NCBI GenBank assembly: GCA_002429165.1
Contig: DIYV01000019.1
Span: 1-23,034 of the forward strand
Direction: 5' to 3'
DNA: 23,034 nt
Origin: Gallionella sp. UBA6045
GTDB taxonomy: Bacteria > Pseudomonadota > Gammaproteobacteria > Burkholderiales > Gallionellaceae
A program made the translations under genes and the position numbers. Shown here one piece after another: positions 6,661-13,031 of the stretch. The notes beneath the pieces are model-generated. The model did no database searches. It was not told the DNA's origin and worked only from the letters and a program-made list of their open reading frames with translations. The first letter of the stretch is position 1. Each line of letters opens with the position of its first letter.

Positions 6661-7911
6661 ATGAAAATGAATAAAATTGTTATTTCGTTGTTGTCCGCCG
6701 GCGTGATGGCATCACCGCTGCTGGCACATGCCACCAACGGTTACTCGCCGATCGGTTATGGTGTAAAGAATGAAGCGATGGGCGGAGCAAGCATCGCGCT
6801 GCCGCTGGATGCCATCGCGGCTGCCAACAACCCGGCCGGGATGGTGATGGTGGGTGACCACACCGATTTCGCGCTGACCTGGTTCAAGCCGAATCGTGAA
6901 GCTGAAATCACAGGTAGTCCTGCACCTGGCGCGAATGGTACTTATAGCGGCAATGGCCGGAGCAACTTCTTCATTCCTGACTTTGGCTACAACAAGATGA
7001 TCAGCGCAGACACCTCGCTCGGCGTCTCTGTTTATGGCAACGGCGGCATGAACACCCAGTACAACACCAACCCGTTCGGCGCCTATGGGTCCAGCGGTAA
7101 CCTCGGCATCAACCTGTCGCAACTGTTTGTCGCACCGACCTGGGCGATGAAGATCAACCCGACCAATGCGATCGGCGTCTCGCTGAATCTGGCCTACCAG
7201 ATGTTCAGTGCTACGGGTCTAAGCGCATTTGATAATGCCGGGTTTTCTTCTAACCCTGGTTCTGTCACCGATAACGGAACGGACACATCCACGGGTTACG
7301 GCATCAGGATAGGCTGGACCGGCGAAGTCACTCCCACCGTGACGCTGGGCGCGACCTACCAGAGCAAGACCAAGATGGGCAAGTTCAGCAAATACAGCGG
7401 CCTGTTTGCAGGTCAGGGTGGCTTCGACATCCCTTCCAACTATGGTGTGGGTATCGCAGTGAAAGCCACGCCCGCCACAACGGTCGCGTTCGATGTCCAG
7501 CGCATCAATTATGCGGACGTCCCCTCCGTGGGCAATACTTTCCCAGCTGCTGCGCTGTTGGGAGCTGATAATGGGGCAGGCTTCGGCTGGCAGAACATCA
7601 ATGCCTACAAACTCGGGGTGAGTCATGCTTTTAGTTCGGCGTTCACGATGCGCGCCGGCTATGATCATTGCGACCAGCCGATACAAAACAGCCAGACACT
7701 GTTGAATATGCTGGCTCCGGGTGTGGTGCAAGATCACTTGTCACTGGGCGGAACCTGGAAGCTGGCAGGCACGTCTGAAATATCGGTGGCCTATGTTCAT
7801 GCCTTCAAGAAGACCGTCAATGGTTCCAACTCCATCCCTACAATGTTTGGCGGAGGCGAAGCAAATCTCACCATGACAGAAGATTCGATCGGCATTTCCT
7901 ACGGCTGGTAA
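6661..7911 (+). CDS. FadL/TodX (OmpP1)-family outer-membrane channel
   Basis: A 416-aa protein. The ATG at 6661 is chosen because GAGGAG lies about 8 nt upstream; an ATG at 6646 would include that site in the coding part. The signal peptide ends near LLAHA, and the mature protein starts ATNGYSPIGYGVKNEAMGGASIALP, the hatch-domain signature of FadL channels, followed by NNPAGM. The remainder is beta-barrel sequence ending in an aromatic residue (GISYGW). Known: FadL channels import hydrophobic compounds by lateral diffusion. It directly follows tusA-dsrE2 without a terminator, so import of hydrophobic sulfur (polysulfur or organosulfur) is a reasonable but unproven idea. A terminator follows. 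Confidence 0.9.
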   Translation: MKMNKIVISLLSAGVMASPLLAHATNGYSPIGYGVKNEAMGGASIALPLDAIAAANNPAGMVMVGDHTDFALTWFKPNREAEITGSPAPGANGTYSGNGRSNFFIPDFGYNKMISADTSLGVSVYGNGGMNTQYNTNPFGAYGSSGNLGINLSQLFVAPTWAMKINPTNAIGVSLNLAYQMFSATGLSAFDNAGFSSNPGSVTDNGTDTSTGYGIRIGWTGEVTPTVTLGATYQSKTKMGKFSKYSGLFAGQGGFDIPSNYGVGIAVKATPATTVAFDVQRINYADVPSVGNTFPAAALLGADNGAGFGWQNINAYKLGVSHAFSSAFTMRAGYDHCDQPIQNSQTLLNMLAPGVVQDHLSLGGTWKLAGTSEISVAYVHAFKKTVNGSNSIPTMFGGGEANLTMTEDSIGISYGW

Positions 7912-7941
7912 TCGCCTGGCAATCTGATTGTTGCAAACCTG

Positions 7942-7972
7942 AAACCCGCCCTCGCAAGAGGGCGGGTTTTTT
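7942..7972 (+). terminator. Strong terminator between fadL-like and dioxygenase genes
   Basis: AACCCGCCCTC, a GCAA loop, GAGGGCGGGTT and a T run. A run of A also precedes the stem, so it can act in both directions and would stop the converging dioxygenase transcript too. Confidence 0.93.
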
Positions 7973-8005
7973 AATGGGTAACGAGCGAAGTCCGGAGCGC
8001 AGTGA

Positions 8006-8884
8006 TCAGCTTGCCGCGATCCGCTCGTGATAGCGGGCGCGGAACAGCAGGCGCGGTGCAGTCGCATCATCCTCAAAGGCGGCGCGGTCATGCAGCACGT
8101 TGTTGCACAGCAAGCCCATGCCGGGTTCCAGTCTCAAGCCGTGGATGTGCGGCAAGTCCGAGGCGAGCAGTTTTTCCAGCGCGGCGACAGCCGCCAGCGT
8201 GGTTGCGTCCTGTTTCCAGACTATGCTGCGGGTGCGGGCGGTATAGCGCATGTGCAGCTCGCCGCTTGCCGGATCGACTGAAAACACCGGGCCGGTTTGA
8301 GCGGCGCGGGCCACACCCTGTTCATCCGTGCGTTCCGGTATCGTCATCGCATCCGCCGCGGATAGCGCACGAATGAAATCGGCATTGCTGTCGCGCAACA
8401 TCAGGTAGGCGATCTCATGATCGAGCAATCGGTTTTCGCCGCCTTGTCCGGCACTGTGCATGCAATGCAGTACAAAACTGCGTATCTGGCGTACGGGAGG
8501 ATTGTAATAACCGTCGGTATGCCATTTGATGGGGTGGTCGGTATAAGGGATATAACCCTGACGTTTCCCGTCGTCAGTACATACGGTGACGCGTGTGATG
8601 CCCTGTTCGCCCGCCAGCCAGTTTGCGTCCAGGCTGTTCAGTCCGAACTGCAGTCCGAACTGCTGCACAGTCTGTTCATCAACCGGATCGGCGTGAGTGG
8701 TGTAAATCACCATGTTGCTGCGCCGGCAACGTTCCAGTAAGGCGGCGCGTTCGGCTTCGGTCAGGGAACGCGGATCCCTGATTTCGACGACCAGCCCGCC
8801 CGTATCGGTGATGGCCCGATCCAGTTTGTGTTCGCGCCAGCGCAGATAGGCAGCAGTGTTATCGAGATCAAATGGATTTTGCAT
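8006..8884 (-). CDS. TauD/TfdA-family Fe(II)/2-oxoglutarate dioxygenase
   Basis: A 292-aa protein of usual family length. The facial triad is visible: H122 and D124 in KWHTDGYYN, and H265 in NNVLHDRAAFED; the 2-oxoglutarate-binding arginine is in LLFRARYHERI (about 282-284). The family oxidises substrates such as taurine or other sulfonates, releasing sulfite, but many members act on other compounds, so substrate is open. The ribosome binding site is weak (near CCCGGAC). It is the last gene in the leftward direction, separated from the 198-aa gene by a 140-bp hairpin repeat, so it may or may not share that transcript. Release of sulfite next to an oxidative sulfur locus would make sense, which is inference. 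Confidence 0.88.
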   Translation of the reverse strand: MQNPFDLDNTAAYLRWREHKLDRAITDTGGLVVEIRDPRSLTEAERAALLERCRRSNMVIYTTHADPVDEQTVQQFGLQFGLNSLDANWLAGEQGITRVTVCTDDGKRQGYIPYTDHPIKWHTDGYYNPPVRQIRSFVLHCMHSAGQGGENRLLDHEIAYLMLRDSNADFIRALSAADAMTIPERTDEQGVARAAQTGPVFSVDPASGELHMRYTARTRSIVWKQDATTLAAVAALEKLLASDLPHIHGLRLEPGMGLLCNNVLHDRAAFEDDATAPRLLFRARYHERIAAS

Positions 8885-8910
8885 GTCCGGGTTATCGCAA
8901 TGTGGTTCAA

Positions 8911-9050
8911 GGGATCTCGAAAAACTCGATTTTTCAAGCTAGGCAAGGCGCGAGCAAAAAATTATGACGACACATATATCCGATATGTCAGGAGTAATTT
9001 TTTGTGAGCGACACAGCATAGCGACAAAAATCGGGTTTTACGGGATGCCC
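8911..9050. repeat. Long imperfect hairpin repeat (MITE-like)
   Basis: A 140-bp near-palindrome fills most of the gap between the dioxygenase and the 198-aa gene. The outer arms (8911-8935 and about 9024-9050) are imperfect complements, GGGATCTCGA against CGGGATGCCC and CTCGATTTTT against AAAAATCGGG. Inner arms are stronger: AAAAAATTA with TAATTTTTT, and GACACATAT with GATATGTC around a short loop near 8978. It ends 1-2 bp from the stop codon of the 198-aa gene. This form resembles dispersed non-autonomous repeats, and in RNA it would be a very stable stem that could end or protect the upstream transcript. Confidence 0.72.
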
Positions 9051-9051
9051 T

Positions 9052-9648
9052 TTAGTCGCCGCTGGTGACCTTGCGGATGCGTGTCTGCGCGGGTTCTTTT
9101 GTGTACAGGTTCTTCATGGTTTTCTCCACCATGTCCACGACATTGGGCGCTTCGATGCTCATCATCTGATCGATCACCCATTCGACATCTTTTTCATCCA
9201 TGACTTCGCGCATGCAGAAAGCGAGGTAACGGGTGAAGGCGAATTCGGGGCCATCGACCCCGTAGCTGAACTCGGCATATTCTCCCGCGCGCTGGTTCAG
9301 CTTGTCGATGAAAATCTGCTTGTGATCGGTGATGCTGTCGTCCAGTAACCGGCTTTGGTTTTCCGTCAGGGTTTCTGCGACGCGATTGGCCAATGTGCTG
9401 GTAAAGGCAAAGCGATCTTCTGCGGATAATTCTCGATGGGCGATGCGGTCCGCGACCTGGATCAGGAACACCAGGAATTCGGTGATGAATGAAAAATATT
9501 GCGGGCCGATCGCGATCTCGAAATTCGCCCTGCGGGTATTCTTCAGCGCGTTGTCGGCGATACGCCAGATGGTAAACGCCATCGCACCCGCAATCTCTTG
9601 CGGGGTTTTTTCACGTTCACTCTTGAACCATTGGCTTTTGATGCGCAT
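9052..9648 (-). CDS. Conserved-looking hypothetical protein, mainly helical (198 aa)
   Basis: I do not recognise this family. The 198-aa protein is soluble in appearance, charged and mostly helical by pattern (TPQEIAGAMAFTIWRIADNAL near the start, VEWVIDQMMS and VVDMVEKTMKNLY near the end), with no signal peptide and a single cysteine (C184 region is not one; the only one seen is in LAFCMREVM). A short hydrophobic stretch YFSFITEFLVFLIQVADRI (about 51-69) is too amphipathic to call a membrane segment. It follows the tandem TusA gene by 23 nt with a weak ribosome binding site. The operon position suggests a role with TusA/DsrC-type proteins; no function is proposed. Confidence 0.75.
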   Translation of the reverse strand: MRIKSQWFKSEREKTPQEIAGAMAFTIWRIADNALKNTRRANFEIAIGPQYFSFITEFLVFLIQVADRIAHRELSAEDRFAFTSTLANRVAETLTENQSRLLDDSITDHKQIFIDKLNQRAGEYAEFSYGVDGPEFAFTRYLAFCMREVMDEKDVEWVIDQMMSIEAPNVVDMVEKTMKNLYTKEPAQTRIRKVTSGD

Positions 9649-9671
9649 GTCAGGTGGGCCGGTGGTGCAGG

Positions 9672-10157
9672 TCAGCCCTTTTGCAGGAAGAATTCATAAA
9701 CGCCCGCGCCAGCTTCAACTGTGCTGATGATTTTTATTCCTGTCGTTTCCGCCCAGCCGACGATGTCGGTCCGGATGCCCGGACAGTTGCTGATCAGCTT
9801 GAGGATTTCACCCTGCTTCATGCCGTTCAACAGTTTCTTGGCTTCCACGATAGGACCCGGGCAATGCACACCGCGAATATCGAGAATCACATTCGCCTTT
9901 TGTGATACTCCTTTGCCCTTCATGACGTAGTAACCCGTGCCGCCATCGGGCATCGCTTCTGTTTTTAATACCTTGTTATTGGTCTGTTCCGCCCATGAAA
10001 AAAGATCATCCCTGGTGCCCGGGCAGTCTGATATCAGCAACAATATCTGTTCTTTTTTAAGGTCGTCGACCACGCGCTTGGCTCCGAGCAGCGGAGCGGG
10101 GCAGGTCAGGCCGCGCATATCGAGTTTGACATTGGCGTGTAACTCTTGAGTGCTCAT
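9672..10157 (-). CDS. Tandem two-domain TusA-like sulfur carrier
   Basis: A 161-aa protein made of two complete TusA-like domains. Domain 1 (about 10-80) has LDMRGLTCPAPLLGAKR with Cys19 in C-P-x-P. Domain 2 (about 88-160) has LDIRGVHCPGPIVEAKK with Cys99 in C-P-x-P. Each domain also has a second cysteine in the same place (C45 in SDCPG and C125 in SNCPG). TusA is normally a single 75-80 aa domain, so the fusion gives two persulfide sites in one chain. It starts 36 nt after the DsrC-like gene with GGGAC upstream. Inference: relay or storage of sulfane sulfur with local partners, distinct from the tusA at 5863. Confidence 0.92.
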   Translation of the reverse strand: MSTQELHANVKLDMRGLTCPAPLLGAKRVVDDLKKEQILLLISDCPGTRDDLFSWAEQTNNKVLKTEAMPDGGTGYYVMKGKGVSQKANVILDIRGVHCPGPIVEAKKLLNGMKQGEILKLISNCPGIRTDIVGWAETTGIKIISTVEAGAGVYEFFLQKG

Positions 10158-10193
10158 GATAGTTGTCCCGTAAATTTCAGAAATGCCGCCGCT

Positions 10194-10523
10194 TTAATAC
10201 CCGCCTTTGCCATAAGGCTGTGGCAGGCCGGCAACTTTTGCACCCTGTTTGGCCGGACCGGTCGGAAATAGATCATACAGGGCTTTGCTATCCGCCTCCG
10301 GCCAGAATTCATTGACGCCCTTCAGCATATTGCGGAAATTGGGCGTGTGACCGTGTTCGCGGTATTGATCGCGCATATATTTGACGACTTCCCAATGTTT
10401 GGGCGTCAGCTCTATGCCTTCTGCCGCCGCGATGATGTTTACTATTTCGTCGCTGTAATCCGGCTCCAATAGGAAGCCATCACCATCGGTTTCGACTTGA
10501 TTGCCTGCAACTGTATAGCTCAT
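10194..10523 (-). CDS. DsrC/TusE-family paralogue lacking both redox cysteines (RspA-like)
   Basis: A 109-aa protein after a GGGGGT ribosome binding site. The DsrC fold is clear: DGFLLEPDYSDEIVNIIAA, TPKHWEVVKYMRDQY, LYDLFPTGPAKQ, AGLPQPYG. In true DsrC the last part reads ACKIAGLPKPTGC, with two cysteines that carry the trisulfide. Here they are Ala95 and Lys106, with an altered tail KGGY, so it cannot do that chemistry. Cysteine-less DsrC-like proteins have been termed RspA and proposed to be regulatory. The real dsrC lies at 15213-15548. It is in a leftward operon divergent from dsrA, so regulation of the dsr genes is an attractive inference. Confidence 0.92.
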   Translation of the reverse strand: MSYTVAGNQVETDGDGFLLEPDYSDEIVNIIAAAEGIELTPKHWEVVKYMRDQYREHGHTPNFRNMLKGVNEFWPEADSKALYDLFPTGPAKQGAKVAGLPQPYGKGGY

Positions 10524-10556
10524 GTATGACCCCCATCAAAAAAATAAACAAAAAAT

Positions 10557-11171
10557 TCAATCTTCACTCAAACCCGTAATGACTTTATACGGTACAAAAA
10601 TTCCGCAGCCAAATTGGCGGTCAACTCCGAGGCCGGCATATTGCAATAGTAGCGACGCTTCGGGTTTCAGGTCATGCAATACCAGGCTGTAACCGTGGAT
10701 GGATCGCTGACCGTCATTGACGGTGACGCGCTTGCCGCAGATCAATTTTCCTGCAACGCCCAACTCATCCATCTGATTTCTGATGTCTTCCACGAACAGA
10801 ACTTCATCTTCAGAACCTGTTACCAGCTCGGCGTGAATTGTGGGGTAGGGCTGGATCGGACGTTTCTTCGCATCCCCAACGCGCATCGTACTTCCGTCTA
10901 TATCGAGCTGCTGTCCAGTCAAGCCGGATGCGGCAGACTCGGCAATTGTTGTCGGCATACGCATGACCAGCTTGGCACGTTTGGCAAGCAGCATACCCTG
11001 GCTGCTTACTGTCGAGCGTAACGGCAGAACCCCGACGAGCTTTTCTCCAGCGAGCCGGGGGACTTGGCCCAGCAGTGCGGTCCAAAGCGCAGCGCGATAC
11101 GCGGCGGGCAGTGTGCCACCCTCGAGATCGAACACCGTATCGATCATTTCGGAAATATTTTTATTAGTCAT
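10557..11171 (-). CDS. Cas6/Cmx6-like RAMP-fold protein without a CRISPR array
   Basis: A 204-aa protein. The ATG at 11171 overlaps the upstream gene's stop by 8 nt and follows TGGCGG; an earlier in-frame ATG would lie inside that gene. The sequence follows the I-MYXAN Cas6 (Cmx6) layout: VFDLEGGTLPAAYRAALWTAL, VGVLPLRST, AKLVMRMP, LTGQQLDIDGSTMRVG, PYPTIHAELVTG, GYSLVLHDLKPEASLLLQ, and a C-terminal glycine-rich loop GLGVDRQFGCGIFVPYK. The histidine usual in the G-h-H-P motif is Val48 here, so cleavage activity is doubtful. No repeats, spacers or other cas genes are in the window. Known: Cas6 binds and cuts CRISPR RNA. Inference: an exapted RNA-binding protein in a sulfur operon. Confidence 0.7.
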   Translation of the reverse strand: MTNKNISEMIDTVFDLEGGTLPAAYRAALWTALLGQVPRLAGEKLVGVLPLRSTVSSQGMLLAKRAKLVMRMPTTIAESAASGLTGQQLDIDGSTMRVGDAKKRPIQPYPTIHAELVTGSEDEVLFVEDIRNQMDELGVAGKLICGKRVTVNDGQRSIHGYSLVLHDLKPEASLLLQYAGLGVDRQFGCGIFVPYKVITGLSED

Positions 11172-11388
11172 TTGCCGCCAGTTTCTGGCTATCTGCCCAG
11201 CGTTGCATAGCCACGGCCCAATGTTGGGCCGTATCAGGATCAATGTCGAAAATAGTAAAACGTTTACCCTCTCGAATACGAATGCGCAACAAGCTCATGC
11301 CGCCTTCGACGTGATCTATCTGGTGCAGTTCAATTTCCTGATTGCCCAAAGGAACCCTGAATTTCGCCAATTCGCTGATTTGTGCCAT
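11164..11388 (-). CDS. Small hypothetical protein (74 aa), first gene of the leftward operon
   Basis: I do not recognise this family. The 74-aa soluble protein has no signal peptide, membrane segment or cysteine. A beta-rich start (FRVPLGNQEIELHQIDH, LLRIRIREGKRFTIFDID) is followed by a helix (PDTAQHWAVAMQRWADSQ). The ribosome binding site is weak (GGGGCAACGG). Its stop overlaps the Cas6-like start by 8 nt, so the two are translationally coupled and are probably made together. It lies next to the dsrA control region on the opposite strand. Small size, coupling and position would fit a partner of the Cas6-like protein or a regulator, neither of which is shown. Confidence 0.7.
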   Translation of the reverse strand: MAQISELAKFRVPLGNQEIELHQIDHVEGGMSLLRIRIREGKRFTIFDIDPDTAQHWAVAMQRWADSQKLAAND

Positions 11389-11421
11389 TGCCGTTGCCCC
11401 AGTCAGAATATGTAGATAACG

Positions 11422-11438
11422 ATACTCTTTCAGAGTAT
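11422..11438. promoter_or_regulatory. Perfect inverted repeat ahead of the leftward operon
   Basis: ATACTCT-TTC-AGAGTAT, 34 nt upstream of the 74-aa gene's start on the minus strand. The short motif ATACT recurs in the same control region (ATACTAC at 11493-11499 and at 11513-11519, 20 bp apart, and AGTAT at 11580-11584). It could be an operator near the leftward promoter. The sigma-70 boxes on that strand are not clear to me. Confidence 0.45.
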
Positions 11439-11517
11439 TCTGAACGAGCCAATATATACCTCAAGTCTACCGTTAATGTACTTGATAGTGGAATACTACT
11501 AGGGAAGCCGAGATACT

Positions 11518-11584
11518 ACCCATAAGGGTTATTGAAGATAGCCGCTAAGGGTGATGGAATGCATCGGGTAATATATCGTAGTAT
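11518..11584 (+). promoter_or_regulatory. dsrA promoter with tandem operator-like sites
   Basis: The first site is ACCC-ATAA-GGGTTAT (11518-11532), the second GCCGCTAAGGGTGAT (11541-11555). GGGT cores start 23 bp apart (11526 and 11549), and a -10-like TAGTAT starts at 11579, 30 bp after the second core. These distances are the same as at the tusA promoter. No consensus -35 is seen. The remaining 140 nt to the dsrA start hold no gene; AAGGAG stands 8 nt ahead of it. The 336-bp gap 11389-11724 is the shared control region of dsr and the leftward operon. Confidence 0.6.
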
Positions 11585-11724
11585 TCTAATACAGCAATAA
11601 ACATGGACATACCGCACTACTGTCGCGGTTGAGTTCAGATGGATCACCAATCCCCGCCTCTGCCGGGTCATTAATCGTTTGCCAGCAGTAAACCCAGGCA
11701 ACGCGACTAACAAGGAGAATTGTT

Positions 11725-13020
11725 ATGGCTAAGAAGATGCATGATACCCCAAACCTGGATCAACTCGAGTCTGGTCCATGGCCCAGTTTTGTGACCGGCT
11801 TGAAAGAGCTGGCCAAGGATAAAGATTACGTGGTGGATTTATTGGGGCAGCTCGAGACCTCATACCGGACCAAAAAAGGCTACTGGAAGGGCGGCACTGT
11901 CGGCGTGTTTGGCTATGGCGGAGGCATCATCCCGCGCTTTACCGAACTCAAGAGTGAGGACGGCAAGCCGGTTTACCCGGATTGTGCCGAATTCCATACG
12001 CTGCGCGTGATGCCGCCAGCCGGTATGCACTACGATACCAATACGCTGCGCGAATTTTGCGACATCTGGGAGAAGCATGGCTCCGGCCTGATTGCATTCC
12101 ATGGCCAGTCCGGTGACATCATGTTCCAGGGCGCGACCACCGACAACGTGCAGAAGGCTTTCGACGAGATCAACGAGATGGGCTTTGACCTGGGTGGCGC
12201 GGGTCCGGCAGTGCGCACCTCGATGTCCTGCGTGGGCGCGGCGCGTTGCGAACAATCCTGCTACGATGAAGCCAAGGCACATCGTGCCGTGTTGAATACC
12301 TTTCTGGATGACATGCATCGCCCATCCTTGCCGTACAAATTCAAATTCAAATTCTCCGGTTGCCCGAATGACTGCATGAATTCCGTGCAGCGTGCAGACA
12401 TGGCGGTGATCGGGACCTGGCGCGACAATATTCGCACCGATGAAGCGATGGCCAAGCAGTGGTTTGCCAAGCATGGCATGGACGAGCTGGTGAATGACGT
12501 TGTGGCGCGTTGCCCGACCAAGACTTTCCAGCTCAAGCAGATCAAGAATGTCAAAACCGGTCCAAGCATCTCCAGCGTTGCGATCAATGACACCCATGCG
12601 ATTGAGATCGACAACCACGATTGCGTGCGTTGCATGCATTGCATCAATGTGATGACCGGTGCTTTGGCTCCAGGTAAAGACAAGGGTGCGAGCGTGCTGG
12701 TCGGCGGCAAGAGCACACTGAAGATCGGTGGTTTGATGGGCACGGTCATTATTCCTTTCATGAAACTTGAAACGGATGAAGATGTGCAGAAACTGGTTGA
12801 CCTGGGTCAGCGCACCATAGACTTTTTTGCGGAAAACGCGCTTGAACACGAGCGTACCGGCGAGATGATCGAGCGTATCGGTTTGATCAATTTCCTTGAA
12901 GGTGTGGAAGTCGATGTTGATCCGAACATGGTTTCCACTCCCCGTACCAATCCGTATGTGCGTACGGATGGTTGGGATGAGGAAGTCGACAAGATCAACG
13001 CCAAGAAACAAGCTGCCTGA
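11725..13020 (+). CDS. dsrA: Reverse-type dissimilatory sulfite reductase, alpha subunit
   Basis: A 431-aa protein of usual length, with AAGGAG 8 nt upstream. The sirohaem-[4Fe-4S] cysteines are C169 and C175 (SCVGAARCEQSC) and C213 and C217 (FSGCPNDCMNS). The inserted ferredoxin domain has C300, C303 and C306 (HDCVRCMHCINVMTG), with C263 (ARCPTK) the likely fourth ligand. With DsrB it forms a cytoplasmic alpha2beta2 enzyme. In sulfur oxidisers it runs in the direction of sulfite formation from reduced sulfur carried by DsrC. dsrB starts 11 nt downstream. The oxidative assignment comes from the neighbours dsrEFH and dsrL and from the absence of dsrD. First gene of the main operon, behind the tandem-site promoter. 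Confidence 0.98.
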   Translation: MAKKMHDTPNLDQLESGPWPSFVTGLKELAKDKDYVVDLLGQLETSYRTKKGYWKGGTVGVFGYGGGIIPRFTELKSEDGKPVYPDCAEFHTLRVMPPAGMHYDTNTLREFCDIWEKHGSGLIAFHGQSGDIMFQGATTDNVQKAFDEINEMGFDLGGAGPAVRTSMSCVGAARCEQSCYDEAKAHRAVLNTFLDDMHRPSLPYKFKFKFSGCPNDCMNSVQRADMAVIGTWRDNIRTDEAMAKQWFAKHGMDELVNDVVARCPTKTFQLKQIKNVKTGPSISSVAINDTHAIEIDNHDCVRCMHCINVMTGALAPGKDKGASVLVGGKSTLKIGGLMGTVIIPFMKLETDEDVQKLVDLGQRTIDFFAENALEHERTGEMIERIGLINFLEGVEVDVDPNMVSTPRTNPYVRTDGWDEEVDKINAKKQAA

Positions 13021-13031
13021 GGAGACATAAA

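Noticed and set aside
11513..11532. NarL 7-2-7 binding site (TACCCAT half-site)
   Set aside because: One half fits the heptamer consensus, but the half-sites are separated by 4 instead of 6 bases between the ACCC and GGGT cores, so NarL is not supported.
10194..11724. CRISPR array next to the Cas6-like gene
   Set aside because: No regularly spaced direct repeats with unique spacers are found there or elsewhere in the window.
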